From Actinomadura coerulea (GTDB lineage: Bacteria > Actinomycetota > Actinomycetes > Streptosporangiales > Streptosporangiaceae): a stretch of 64,000 bases of DNA. Below the pieces are notes generated by a model. It did not search any database and had not been told where the DNA came from. It saw only the letters and a program-made list of their open reading frames with translations. The DNA lies in assembly GCF_014208105.1 (NCBI RefSeq), contig NZ_JACHMQ010000001.1, positions 6,882,001-6,946,000 on the forward strand, given 5' to 3'. Shown here piece by piece: positions 16,287 to 24,473 of the stretch (the stretch's first letter is position 1; each line of letters opens with the position of its first letter). Position numbers and translations under genes: made by a program.

Positions 16287-16688
16287 ATGCGAACGGCTCC
16301 CCTTCCCCATCTTCCGGTCGAGCACGGACGCGGATGTACTGTAGTTCGGTTCCCGGCGCAGATTGATCTGGCAGACGCCCCTGGGATTTGCGATCGGTTG
16401 CTGCGGCTGCTGAACACCGGGGTTCCAGCATTGGTTCTCGATCTCACCGGCACCCGGTTCTGCGGCGCCAGCGGGGTCAATGTCATCGTCCGCACCCATC
16501 TACGAGCCAAGGCCCTGACCACGCCGCTCGTATTGGCCGTCCCCGAGACCGGCTCGGTCCGCAGAGTCTTCGAGATCACCGAGGTCTCCGAGCTGGTCCC
16601 CACGGCCAGCGACCTCGCCGCCGCCTGCGAGTTGGCGTGCACTCGCAGGACTGCCGGTTCTCTGTCCGCGGCACAGGAGTCATCGTGA
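16287..16688 (+). CDS. STAS-domain anti-anti-sigma-like protein with phospho-serine
   Basis: This 133-residue STAS protein starts at ATG seven bases after GAGGTGG. The core is VVRFPAQIDLADAPGICDRL, VLDLTGTRFCGASGVNVIV, and a closing FEITEVSELVP. Unlike the two other STAS proteins here it keeps the Ser in GASG, so it could be phosphorylated by an anti-sigma kinase and dephosphorylated by one of the SpoIIE phosphatases. No kinase gene is visible nearby. It sits 173 bases downstream of a GAF-ANTAR gene. Confidence 0.85.
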   Translation: MRTAPLPHLPVEHGRGCTVVRFPAQIDLADAPGICDRLLRLLNTGVPALVLDLTGTRFCGASGVNVIVRTHLRAKALTTPLVLAVPETGSVRRVFEITEVSELVPTASDLAAACELACTRRTAGSLSAAQESS

Positions 16689-16689
16689 T

Positions 16690-16834
16690 CGGCAAGCGTC
16701 CTCGTCCACCGCAGTGACCCGTGGACGGGCCCTCCACGTTGATCGCCACCGCGGCCGGTGCGCGTCCGGTGGCCCGCACCGCCGCGTACAGTTCCTCGAC
16801 GCCGTCGTGGGTCGCGAGGCCGACCCGTGCGGGC
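16690..16834 (-). pseudogene. short-chain dehydrogenase fragment
   Basis: A minus-strand frame reads GLATHDGVEELYAAVRATGR followed by APAAVAINV. This matches the segment of classical SDR enzymes between the cofactor loop and the NAG motif (typically LALNAG). Both ends are missing. It abuts the P450 scar in another frame, so a P450-SDR gene pair appears to have been broken here. Confidence 0.5.
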
Positions 16835-17706
16835 GTCGCGGGGGCGGGCGTCGAAGCCCAGCCGGAAGGGGCTCAGCGTCCGCGGCGGCGGCCGGTCGCC
16901 GGAGAGGCGCAGGCCCGCGTCCTGCCGCAGGTCGTAGGCGCGCAGCAGCGCGGCGAGGAAGTGGGTCGCCGAGAGCAGCGACAGGTTCCGTCCAGGGCAC
17001 TCTCCCGGCCCCCCGCTGAACGGCACCACCGCCCAGTCGCGTTGCGCCGTGCCGTCCAGCCAGACATCGGGCCGGAACGCGTCGGCGTACGGCAGCGTCT
17101 CGTCGTCGCGCTGGAGGAACGGCGTGTGGATGAGCAACCCGGTGCCGGCGGGCAGGGTCTCGCCCGCCCACTCGGTCGGACGGGTCGCGTCGCGCAGGAT
17201 CGTCATGGTGGTGGGCCACAGGCGCACCGACTCCTGGACGCACGCGCGCAGGAACGGCAGGTCGGCGTCACCCGACTCGGCCTCGCGCCTCGCCCGTTCG
17301 GCGTGTTCCCGGCGCGCGCCCGGCCATGCGAGGCCAGCACGCCGTGCGGCTGGAAGTGCCCGACGGCGGCGCGCTTCTCCTTCGAGGCGATCGCGAACGG
17401 CTCGGGCGATCCGGTCAGCACGCGCTCGATGTCGCGCGGCGAGAGGACCAGGGCGAACGAGCGCCCCGGGACGGTGAGCCGCAGCGGCCCGCTCCCGTAC
17501 CGTGCGCGCAGCCGCCGCAGCAGCCGTCCCGCCCGGCCGTCCGCCTGGGCCGCCTCGGCCAGCGCGACCAGGCGCGGCCGCCGTGCCAGCACGCCCCGGG
17601 CGAGCGTCGGGCCGAACACCGCCGCACCGATCCGGAGCGTGTCGGCGACCGTGGCCTTGGCCGGCGGCGCCTCGGCAGTCTGCTCTCTCGTCTGGACGGT
17701 CGACAC
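16835..17706 (-). pseudogene. cytochrome P450 with internal deletion and frameshift
   Basis: The N-terminal part starts at GTG after a GGGAGC and runs through TVPGRSFALVLSPRDIERVL to HFQPHGVLASHGRARAG. The frame then changes and resumes at ERARREAESGDADLPFLRAC with the ExxR helix (ESVRLWP), ending with the heme loop PFSGGPGECPGRN and SPFRLGFDARPR. About 200 residues, including the oxygen-activating I helix, are missing, so no functional P450 can be made. Heme Cys and ExxR remain recognisable, which suggests fairly recent loss. Confidence 0.8.
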
Positions 17707-17974
17707 ATTGGCTCCCTTCGCATCAGCGAAGTGCTTACCGCTCACGGCTGAGGCAAACAGGGCCCCGGAGGACTCCCTCATGCGACCGGTTCGGCCTCCG
17801 GCTCATGGCCGCGGAGTATGGAGGCGCTCACCACCGCCGGACTCCAGGCCAGGTCGGTCTCAGTCAGGACGGCCTCGACCATGAGGTCGAGTTCGGGGGC
17901 GTAGGGCGGCAGGTAGTTCGGAGGTGGGGGAGTGCGCGGGCTGGTCTTGGCGGCGGCTTCGGCGCGGCAGTCGA

Positions 17975-18415
17975 TCAGCCTCCCGCCCGAGCCAGGGGGC
18001 CCCACGGGCCGTTCGTGTCGCGCTCCAGAAGTTCCTCGGCCTGGTCGAGAACCGTCTTGTCGACGAGGGCCACGAGGTCGGGGTGGGTGACGATGGGTTC
18101 GTTGTCCGGGCCGCGGCCCACCTCTTCGCCGGCCAGTACCCAGGGCCGCGCGCCGGGGGTGCGGGCCCTCTCCAGGTGCGAGTAGTCGTGCAGGCGCCGC
18201 GCCACCCACAGGACGGTCGAGCGGTCGCCCCACCATGGCTCCACCGCGAGGGGATTGGCCGACAAGCCCGGCAGTTCGGCGCCGGTCAAGCCGTCCTTGC
18301 TGTGCGGACGGGACTGGTCCGCCGCCGGGTCGGCCGACCAGCGCACGAACAGTCGCGAGCGGGCCTCCAGCAGTTCGGCCAGCTCCTCCAGTGATGTGAT
18401 CACCTCGTGCCCCAT
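17975..18415 (-). CDS. DUF6098 family protein
   Basis: This 146-residue soluble protein has LEELAELLEARSRLFVRWSA, then LTGAELPGLSANPLAVEPWW, RLHDYSHLERARTPGARPWV and RGPDNEPIVT. This pattern matches the actinobacterial DUF6098 family as I recall it; its function is unknown. Length is normal and it ends with GPWGPL near the C terminus as expected. Downstream (17778-17974) another minus-strand frame keeps G/C third positions (ending SASILRGHEPEAEPVA) and may be a remnant of a further gene before the P450 scar. Confidence 0.7.
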   Translation of the reverse strand: MGHEVITSLEELAELLEARSRLFVRWSADPAADQSRPHSKDGLTGAELPGLSANPLAVEPWWGDRSTVLWVARRLHDYSHLERARTPGARPWVLAGEEVGRGPDNEPIVTHPDLVALVDKTVLDQAEELLERDTNGPWGPLARAGG

Positions 18416-18756
18416 GGGATCAGCTCTTCCCTGCCCCGTCCGGTCAATTCACGTCGGCTGCGTACCGCTGGCCCGCGGTGCCCGGCTTGCCGAGGAGCTA
18501 CCCGAGCGGTGCCTTGCCGAACGACATCCGGGGGAGCTTCCGGGTAGTTGGGCGAGGTCGCAGGGCGTGCTTGTCGATCCTCTACCGGTTCGCCGCGCCC
18601 GTCGTAGTGGCGGGCGATGCCTGCGGCGGAGCCGGTGTTGAGGGTGACGATGTCGGCACGCAGGCGGTCGCGGTGGCAGAGCGCAAGGAAAAGCGCTGGG
18701 GAGGCGAAGATGCGGAGCCAGTTGAGTTGAAGTGTGTTGTTTACGGGTTCATACAC
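18416..18756 (-). CDS. doubtful ORF downstream of the FAD/Rieske gene
   Basis: A minus-strand frame begins at GTG inside the end of the FAD/Rieske gene and runs into the DUF6098 start. Its first half (LNWLRIFASPALFLALCHRD, then ADIVTLNTGSAAGIARHYDG) has coding-like third positions; the second half does not. It may be a truncated gene or chance. No family is recognised. Confidence 0.22.
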
Positions 18757-20255
18757 TCATACTCGGGACTTAGTGGGGCTGTTGCGGGCCCCTGAAGAAC
18801 TGACCCGTCGGCGGCGAAACGGCAGCCGTGGCACGGGCATTCCCAGACGCGCTCGGCGTCGTTGAAGGTCACCAGACATCCCGAATGAGGGCACCGGGCC
18901 GACAGAACATGTGGCGTGCCGTGGTCGTCGCGGTAGATGGCGCAGACGCGGCCCCGCATACGGACGACCGCGCCCGTCCCAGGCTTCAGTTCGGCGACGG
19001 GCATGCGCGTGACCCGGACTTGGTCGGCGATCCGGCGGCGGAGGTGGGACAGGCCCACCTTCAGTACGGGTCCTGCCTCCCTGATCGGGTGTTTGCGTCG
19101 GGGGGCGTAGAGATCCGTCCACGGTTGTTCCTCGCCGGTCAGCAGGCCGGCGAGCAAGCGGCCCGACATGATGCCGTGGCTCATACCCGATCTGGCGTAA
19201 CCGGTGGCGACGTAGAGGTTGTCGTCGACGCGGCCCACGTACGGGAGTTTGTCGGTGGTGTCCAGGTCCTGGGCCGCCCACCAGTAATGGACATCGCCGA
19301 TCTTGAAGTGCCGCCGGGTCCACTCCACGAGCGTCCGGTGCCGTTCGGTCGTCTCGCCACTGCCCGGCTCGAACGACTCACCGGTAATCAGCAGCAGCCG
19401 CTGTCCCTCCCCATACGGTGCTGTCCGCACCGAACGGGTGTTGTCCTCGCGGGTGATGAACATGGCGCCCGGGTCGTCCTCCTCGGCGATGGGCGCGGCG
19501 ATGACCAGCTCTCGCAAGGGGACGAGCCTGAAGTCGAGCAAGGCCCGTCCGAACACCGGGAAGAGGGTGGCGATGACCACCTCACGGGCATGCACGGTGA
19601 CGCCGGCGTCGGTGGTGAGCCGGTGCCGCCGCCCCTGGACCAGATCGACGACACGGGTCTGCTCGTAGATCCGGCCCCCACCGCGAACCAGGTCCTCCGC
19701 GAGGCCCAGCAGATAGTGCCGCGGGTGGAACTGGACCTGCTCGTCGAGCTTGACCGCCCCGGCGACGTCGTACGGCAGGGGCGTCTCGGTCACGAAAGAG
19801 GCGGCGAGCCCGGCTTCCCGGACGGCAGCGGCCTCGGCCTTCAGATCGCCCGTCCGCTCGACAGGCTCGACATACAGGTAGGACGGCCGGCGTTCCACAT
19901 CGCACTGTATGCCGAGCTTGTCAGCAATCTGGACCGCATGCTCGACTGCCTCCTGCTGGGAACGCGCATAGAGCCGGGCGGCCTCCGCGCCGAGAGAATC
20001 ACGCAGCGGAGCGAAGACCCACGGGTGTAGCGCTGAAAGCCTCCCCGTGGTGAAACCGGTGACTCCCGAGACGATACGGTCGGCCTCAAGGACGATCGCG
20101 GGCCTTCCAGCCCGGGTCAGTTCCCAAGCAGTGCTGATTCCGGCGATACCCCCGCCGATCACCGCGACGTCCACATCGACGTCCTCAGTGAGCGTCGGAT
20201 ACTCCGGGCTCTTCGACGAGGCCATCCAGTAAGACTGCGCAGACCCCTCCAGCAT
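18741..20255 (-). CDS. FAD-dependent oxidoreductase with C-terminal Rieske [2Fe-2S] domain
   Basis: This 504-residue fusion starts at ATG six bases after GGAGG. The DAO-type FAD fold begins VDVAVIGGGIAGISTAWELT (about 29-48), with PYVGRVDDNLYVATGYARSG near 340-360. The Rieske domain occupies the last 90 residues with ligands in SARCPHSGC and WECPCHGCRF (Cys-x-His and Cys-x2-His). Such proteins pass electrons between a flavin and an iron-sulphur centre; the substrate of this actinobacterial and cyanobacterial group is unknown. No signal peptide is seen and no operon partner is obvious. Confidence 0.9.
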   Translation of the reverse strand: MLEGSAQSYWMASSKSPEYPTLTEDVDVDVAVIGGGIAGISTAWELTRAGRPAIVLEADRIVSGVTGFTTGRLSALHPWVFAPLRDSLGAEAARLYARSQQEAVEHAVQIADKLGIQCDVERRPSYLYVEPVERTGDLKAEAAAVREAGLAASFVTETPLPYDVAGAVKLDEQVQFHPRHYLLGLAEDLVRGGGRIYEQTRVVDLVQGRRHRLTTDAGVTVHAREVVIATLFPVFGRALLDFRLVPLRELVIAAPIAEEDDPGAMFITREDNTRSVRTAPYGEGQRLLLITGESFEPGSGETTERHRTLVEWTRRHFKIGDVHYWWAAQDLDTTDKLPYVGRVDDNLYVATGYARSGMSHGIMSGRLLAGLLTGEEQPWTDLYAPRRKHPIREAGPVLKVGLSHLRRRIADQVRVTRMPVAELKPGTGAVVRMRGRVCAIYRDDHGTPHVLSARCPHSGCLVTFNDAERVWECPCHGCRFAADGSVLQGPATAPLSPEYECMNP

Positions 20256-20367
20256 GCGTTGCCTCCCTCATCACTGCCCTTGTCCCTGCTTTACCCTCCG
20301 CCCGCAAGCCAAACGATCAGGAAGCCAAACCTCTATCCGCCGGAAAGGGCTCCACCGGGCCGTCCCA

Positions 20368-20576
20368 TCACCAGAAGCTCGGCACCGGTCCCAGTGCGCC
20401 ATGGTCCGGGTGGGCCGGTTCGGGGCGGCCGGTCATCCAGTGCAGCAGCCGGAAAGCGCGCTCGTTCACCGCGGGGTGGGACCGCGGTGAGCATGACCGC
20501 GAGCGCGACCGTCAGCTCGGCGGTGTACAGCACGACCGCCAGCGTGGGGAGCCACTGCGGTGCGGGGGAGTGCGCA
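20368..20576 (-). pseudogene. frameshifted small membrane protein
   Basis: One minus-strand frame gives a hydrophobic helix, WLPTLAVVLYTAELTVALAV, and the adjacent frame gives AVNERAFRLLHWMTGRPEP, ending GPVPSFW and TGA. Joined, they resemble a small single-helix protein with an NERAFRLL-W-RPEP tail seen in actinomycete hypothetical proteins. A small insertion or deletion near 20475 separates them. It could also be two unrelated bits; the G/C third-position pattern switches frame exactly there. Confidence 0.4.
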
Positions 20577-20602
20577 TGGCCCTGAAGCCGCTTCCCTGCG
20601 TC

Positions 20603-21040
20603 TTACGGGGAGGTCAGGGTGGCCATTACGCGGTCCGGTTCCCAATGGGCGCGGAACGAGGTGATCAGGCCGTCGTCATCGACGGTGTAGACGGTCAGGC
20701 AGTCGATCGTCATGGTGGTCCCGCCGTCCAGCGTCGCGGTGATGGTGACGACGTTGGCGCAGGCGGGGCCGTTGGCGAACGAGTCGCTCACGCGGAAGTG
20801 GAACGTGCGCACCCGGGCGATGTTCTCGTCCCAGAACCGCTCGATCCCGTCCGGCCCCCGGTGCCCCTTGCCCTCGGGATCGAGCATCGAGGGGCCGACG
20901 GGGTCCTCGATGACGGCGTCCGGGCCGAAAAGCGCGAGCCACTCCTGCTTGCGCCCGCCCGCGGCCGCGGCCATCGCCGCGCGTACCGCCCGGCGCGCGG
21001 GGTGGTCGCCGTCCGGCGCGTCCCAAGTGACTGCTGTCAT
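20603..21040 (-). CDS. NTF2-like/SnoaL-type protein
   Basis: This 145-residue protein has an NTF2-like cone fold: WLALFGPDAVIEDPVGPSML, GIERFWDENIARVRTFHFRV, then CLTVYTVDDDGLITSFRAHW. These features resemble steroid delta-isomerase and SnoaL-like proteins, where the early Asp-Pro and a buried Asp act in catalysis. Many family members are of unknown function. It is a single gene; its substrate cannot be deduced. Confidence 0.82.
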   Translation of the reverse strand: MTAVTWDAPDGDHPARRAVRAAMAAAAGGRKQEWLALFGPDAVIEDPVGPSMLDPEGKGHRGPDGIERFWDENIARVRTFHFRVSDSFANGPACANVVTITATLDGGTTMTIDCLTVYTVDDDGLITSFRAHWEPDRVMATLTSP

Positions 21041-21071
21041 GGCAGAAACTGTAACGTGTTCTCGTTTTCGG

Positions 21072-21254
21072 TCAAGATCCGCGCGGATGGTCGGTCAGCT
21101 CGGCGACGGCCGCCCGGATCCACCTCGGCACGTGCGTCCCCCTGGACATGCAGCCGCCACGGTCGACCATCGGTGCCGCGACCGAGCAGGCGGTGCGTCC
21201 ACAGTCATCCGCCGATCCGAACGGCACATCGACTCGCAGGCGAAAGGCGGACAT
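21072..21254 (-). CDS. doubtful 60-residue cysteine-containing ORF
   Basis: A minus-strand ATG opens 60 codons, MSAFRLRVDVPFGSADDCGR continuing through CSVAAPMVDRGGC to VPRWIRAAVAELTDHP. It ends 31 bases before the NTF2-like gene on the same strand. There is no good Shine-Dalgarno and no recognisable family. It is otherwise an intergenic region of about 335 bp with nothing else visible. Confidence 0.22.
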   Translation of the reverse strand: MSAFRLRVDVPFGSADDCGRTACSVAAPMVDRGGCMSRGTHVPRWIRAAVAELTDHPRGS

Positions 21255-21375
21255 CGCCGCCGGTTCGATCCGCACCTTGAAATTTTCAACATGAACAGGA
21301 GTGCGGAAAACCGCAGCCCGACCGGGTTGCGCACCCCATTTCGGGCCCGTGCGGGCGGGCCTAGCGTCAGGTCGC

Positions 21376-23658
21376 GTGACGGAGAAATTGCTCGACGCAC
21401 CACGCCGCGTACTCGCCGGCGTTCTCGGATTGCTGGCCCTCGGCGTGGTCATGTTCGCCGCGCCGAGGGCGGACGGCCCACCGCGCCCGCTGCCCGTGGA
21501 CGCACGGCCGGACGAGTTCAGTGCCGCGCGAGCCCTCGGCCAACTCAGCCGGTTCGCCACCGAGCCGCGGCCGATCGGCAGTGCGGCGAGCGCGAGGACA
21601 CGCGACTACCTCGTCGGGCACCTGCGCGCCGAAGGGTTCGGCGTGCAGGTGCAACGTGCGGTCGGGGCCTCCTCGGGGGCGGGGCTGGCGACGTTCGGGC
21701 GGGTGGAGAACGTGGTCGCCACGCTCCCAGGCAGCGACCCCACCGGGACGATCCTGCTGGCCGCGCACTACGACTCCGCGGCGATGGGGCCCGGCGCCTC
21801 CGACGACGGTGCGGCCGTGGCCGCGATCCTGGAGACGGCCCGCGCGCTACGGGAGCGCGGCCCGCTGCGCAACGACCTGGTCCTGCTGCTGTCGGATGGG
21901 GAGGAGGACGGCGTGCTCGGCGCCGAGGCGTTCGTCCGGGAGCATCCGCTCGGCCGCGCCAAGGGCGTGCTCCTCAACTTCGAAGCGCGCGGGGCGGGCG
22001 GGCCCACCCTGATGTTCGAGACGACCCGGAACAATGCCCGGCTGGTCAGCGCGTTCGCGCACGCGGCCCCGAGGCCGCACGGTGACTCCTCGATGGTCGA
22101 GCTCTACCGGATGCTGCCGAACAACACCGACTTCACCCCGCTGTCCGAAGCCGGGTTCCGCGGCATGAACTTCGCCTGGATCCAGCGCGGTTCCCATTAC
22201 CACACGGCCACGGACTCGATCGGCAACCTTGATCGGGGCAGCCTCCAGCACCAGGGCGCCACCATGCTCGCGCTCACCCGCACCCTCGGGAACACCGATA
22301 TGGCCGACCTGGACGGTCGGGGCGACGCGACCTACTTCCGGCTGCCCGGGGTGATGGTGACCTACCCGGGGGCGCTGGTGCCGGTACTGACGGTCCTGTC
22401 GGTCCTGGCGTTCGGCGGGCTGGTCGCGGCGGTGCGGAAACGGCGGCTCGCGAGCCTGCCGCGCATGCTGATCGCCGCGGTGTCCGCGATCCTGCCGCTG
22501 CTGCTGGCGGCCGTACTGGCGCAGGTGCTGTGGAGCGTCCTGGCGGGCGTGCGGCCCGACTACGACACGATGGGCGGCCTGCTGCACCGGCCGGTGCCCT
22601 ACCGGGCCGCCGTGGCCGCGCTGGCCGTGCTCGCGCTGTCGCTGTGGTACGTCCCGCTGCGCCGCAGGCTCGGCCCGGCTGCGCTCGCGGTCGGCGCGCT
22701 CGCCTGGCCGACTGGTCTGGGCGTCCTGCTCACGTGGGCCGCGCCGGGCGCCGCGTTCCTGTGCACGCTGCCCGCCCTAGCGTGCGCACTGGGCGGTCTG
22801 GGTGCCGTCCTGCTGCCGCGTGGACGGTTTGCGGCGCTGCTGCTCGGGCTCGTTGTCCCCGGGCTGCTGCTGCCCGCGTGGGCGCAGGCTGCCTTCGACG
22901 GCATGGGGCTCGCGCTGGCGGGCGTGCCCGCACTTGCGCTGGCCCTGTTCGGGCTGACGCTTCTTCCCCTCGCCGAACTCGTTCTCCCCGAGAGGCGAGC
23001 CGCGCTCGCCGTGCCGTCGGCCCTCGCGCTCGCCATCGCGCTGGCCGTGACCGGGATGACCGTCGAGACCTACGACCAGACGCGCCCCCGCCGCACCCAC
23101 CTGGCCTACGTGATGAACGCCGACAGCGGCACCGCGCACTGGGTGAGCGGTGACGCGGATCCCGGCTCCTGGACCCGGCGGTACGCTTCCGGCCACGACC
23201 AGGGCGGCCTCCCGCCCGGATACGCGCGCAACCTGCGATGGACGGGTCCGGCCCAGCCGATGCGGGCGGCCGAGCCCAGGGTCCAGATCGTCTCCCGCGA
23301 CGGCGACCTGCTCAGGCTGCGGGTGAGCACCGGACGCGGCGCCCGCTCGGTGACGCTGCGCTTCGACCACCCGATCACCGAGGCGTCGGCGGCCGTACCG
23401 GGCTCCAGGCCCGCACGGGTGGCGGTCGACGGGACACGACCCAAGACCTGGCCAGGCGAGGTCCGCTTCCGCGGCCTCCCCGCCAGCGGCGCCTCGATCA
23501 CCGTGCGCGTACCGGGCGGCCGACGGCTCACCGCGATCGCAGAGACGACCGGTCTCACGACCGTACCCGGCTTCGTGCCGCCGCCACGCGATCTGGTGCC
23601 CTCCACGCGCGAGGACGGCGACCTGACCACCGTGACCCGCACCTACAACCTGCGGTGA
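21376..23658 (+). CDS. M28-family zinc aminopeptidase with multi-helix membrane domain
   Basis: This 760-residue protein has an N-terminal membrane helix (about 13-30), then an M28 peptidase domain at about 60-310 with zinc-ligand motifs LLAAHYDSAAMGPGASDDGA, LLSDGEEDGVLGAEAF and GSHYHTATDSIGN. A C-terminal region follows with roughly eight hydrophobic helices (about 330-575) and a beta-rich periplasm-type tail. This layout matches the Fxna/ERMP1-like membrane M28 peptidases of bacteria. The active site faces outward. The GTG start lacks a strong Shine-Dalgarno; ATG at 21301 is unlikely because that extension is Arg/Pro-rich. Confidence 0.87.
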   Translation: MTEKLLDAPRRVLAGVLGLLALGVVMFAAPRADGPPRPLPVDARPDEFSAARALGQLSRFATEPRPIGSAASARTRDYLVGHLRAEGFGVQVQRAVGASSGAGLATFGRVENVVATLPGSDPTGTILLAAHYDSAAMGPGASDDGAAVAAILETARALRERGPLRNDLVLLLSDGEEDGVLGAEAFVREHPLGRAKGVLLNFEARGAGGPTLMFETTRNNARLVSAFAHAAPRPHGDSSMVELYRMLPNNTDFTPLSEAGFRGMNFAWIQRGSHYHTATDSIGNLDRGSLQHQGATMLALTRTLGNTDMADLDGRGDATYFRLPGVMVTYPGALVPVLTVLSVLAFGGLVAAVRKRRLASLPRMLIAAVSAILPLLLAAVLAQVLWSVLAGVRPDYDTMGGLLHRPVPYRAAVAALAVLALSLWYVPLRRRLGPAALAVGALAWPTGLGVLLTWAAPGAAFLCTLPALACALGGLGAVLLPRGRFAALLLGLVVPGLLLPAWAQAAFDGMGLALAGVPALALALFGLTLLPLAELVLPERRAALAVPSALALAIALAVTGMTVETYDQTRPRRTHLAYVMNADSGTAHWVSGDADPGSWTRRYASGHDQGGLPPGYARNLRWTGPAQPMRAAEPRVQIVSRDGDLLRLRVSTGRGARSVTLRFDHPITEASAAVPGSRPARVAVDGTRPKTWPGEVRFRGLPASGASITVRVPGGRRLTAIAETTGLTTVPGFVPPPRDLVPSTREDGDLTTVTRTYNLR

Positions 23659-24473
23659 GCACTCGCCGACAGCCTGGGCGCTCTCAAACCAAGCAGGCCC
23701 GTCTGGGCAACCATCGCTCCAGGCCCTGGACCGGCAAATCCCGCCGGGAATCCGTTACAGCGCTGATCAACCTGCCCTACGAAGACGACACCGCCTCGCC
23801 CGCCAACTCGGAGAAGACCTACCGCCGGTCCCCCCACCGGGACCCGTGGCCCAGCTCCGTCCAGATCAACCCGGACGGCACCATCGCCGGCAGCGCGATC
23901 GCCCGTCCCGCCGCAGCCGCGCGGCGGCCTCGTCGGAAGTGGGGCCCCGCCGAGCGGCGAGCAGCGCCGTCCTGGTGACCATGGGACCAGCCTGCGCCTG
24001 GGGACGATCACCTCCCCAGGGGCGCCGGCCCCGCATGGCCGGGGCCTTCGGCGCCGGACGCACCGCAGGCCAGGGAAGGAGCCTCGCCCGATACGCACGC
24101 GGGTGGAGCCGGGACGGTTCAGGCCGGCACTTCGGCGATCCACCGGGCGATCCGCCGAACGGGGCCGAGTGCCTCGCCGCGCGGCCGGCTCCCTGGGGTG
24201 GGGCGGGCGACGGCAGGACCTTGGTCCCATCGGCTGCGGACGCGCGGCCCTACGCGCCTGGGAGGAGTGCGCGCGGCGGCGGATGCCGTTGGCCGCCGGG
24301 AGGGCCCCGGGAGGAGGAGCGGACGCGGGCGGCCGGGCATCGGCGACGGGCGGCGCAACTCCGGGCCTGCGCGGTCGGCTCCGACACGGAAGGGCGGCCG
24401 GACCGAACGCGCCGCCGCCCGTGATCCGCTTCGACTCGGCAAGAAGGTGACCCGGTCGAAGGTCCCTGGGTGC
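23659..24473 (+). other. 815-bp region without a recognisable gene
   Basis: Both strands stay open in several frames, as expected for very high GC, but none shows a domain or consistent G/C third positions. A strong hairpin lies at 24021-24057 (GGCGCCGG and GGCCCC arms around GCATGGCC). It is the largest gene-free gap in the window and sits downstream of both converging neighbours, so it may be eroded sequence. Confidence 0.45.

Noticed and set aside
16721..17884. A 387-codon plus-strand frame across the P450 scar
   Set aside because: No domain and wrong third-position bias; the minus strand holds recognisable P450 and SDR pieces.
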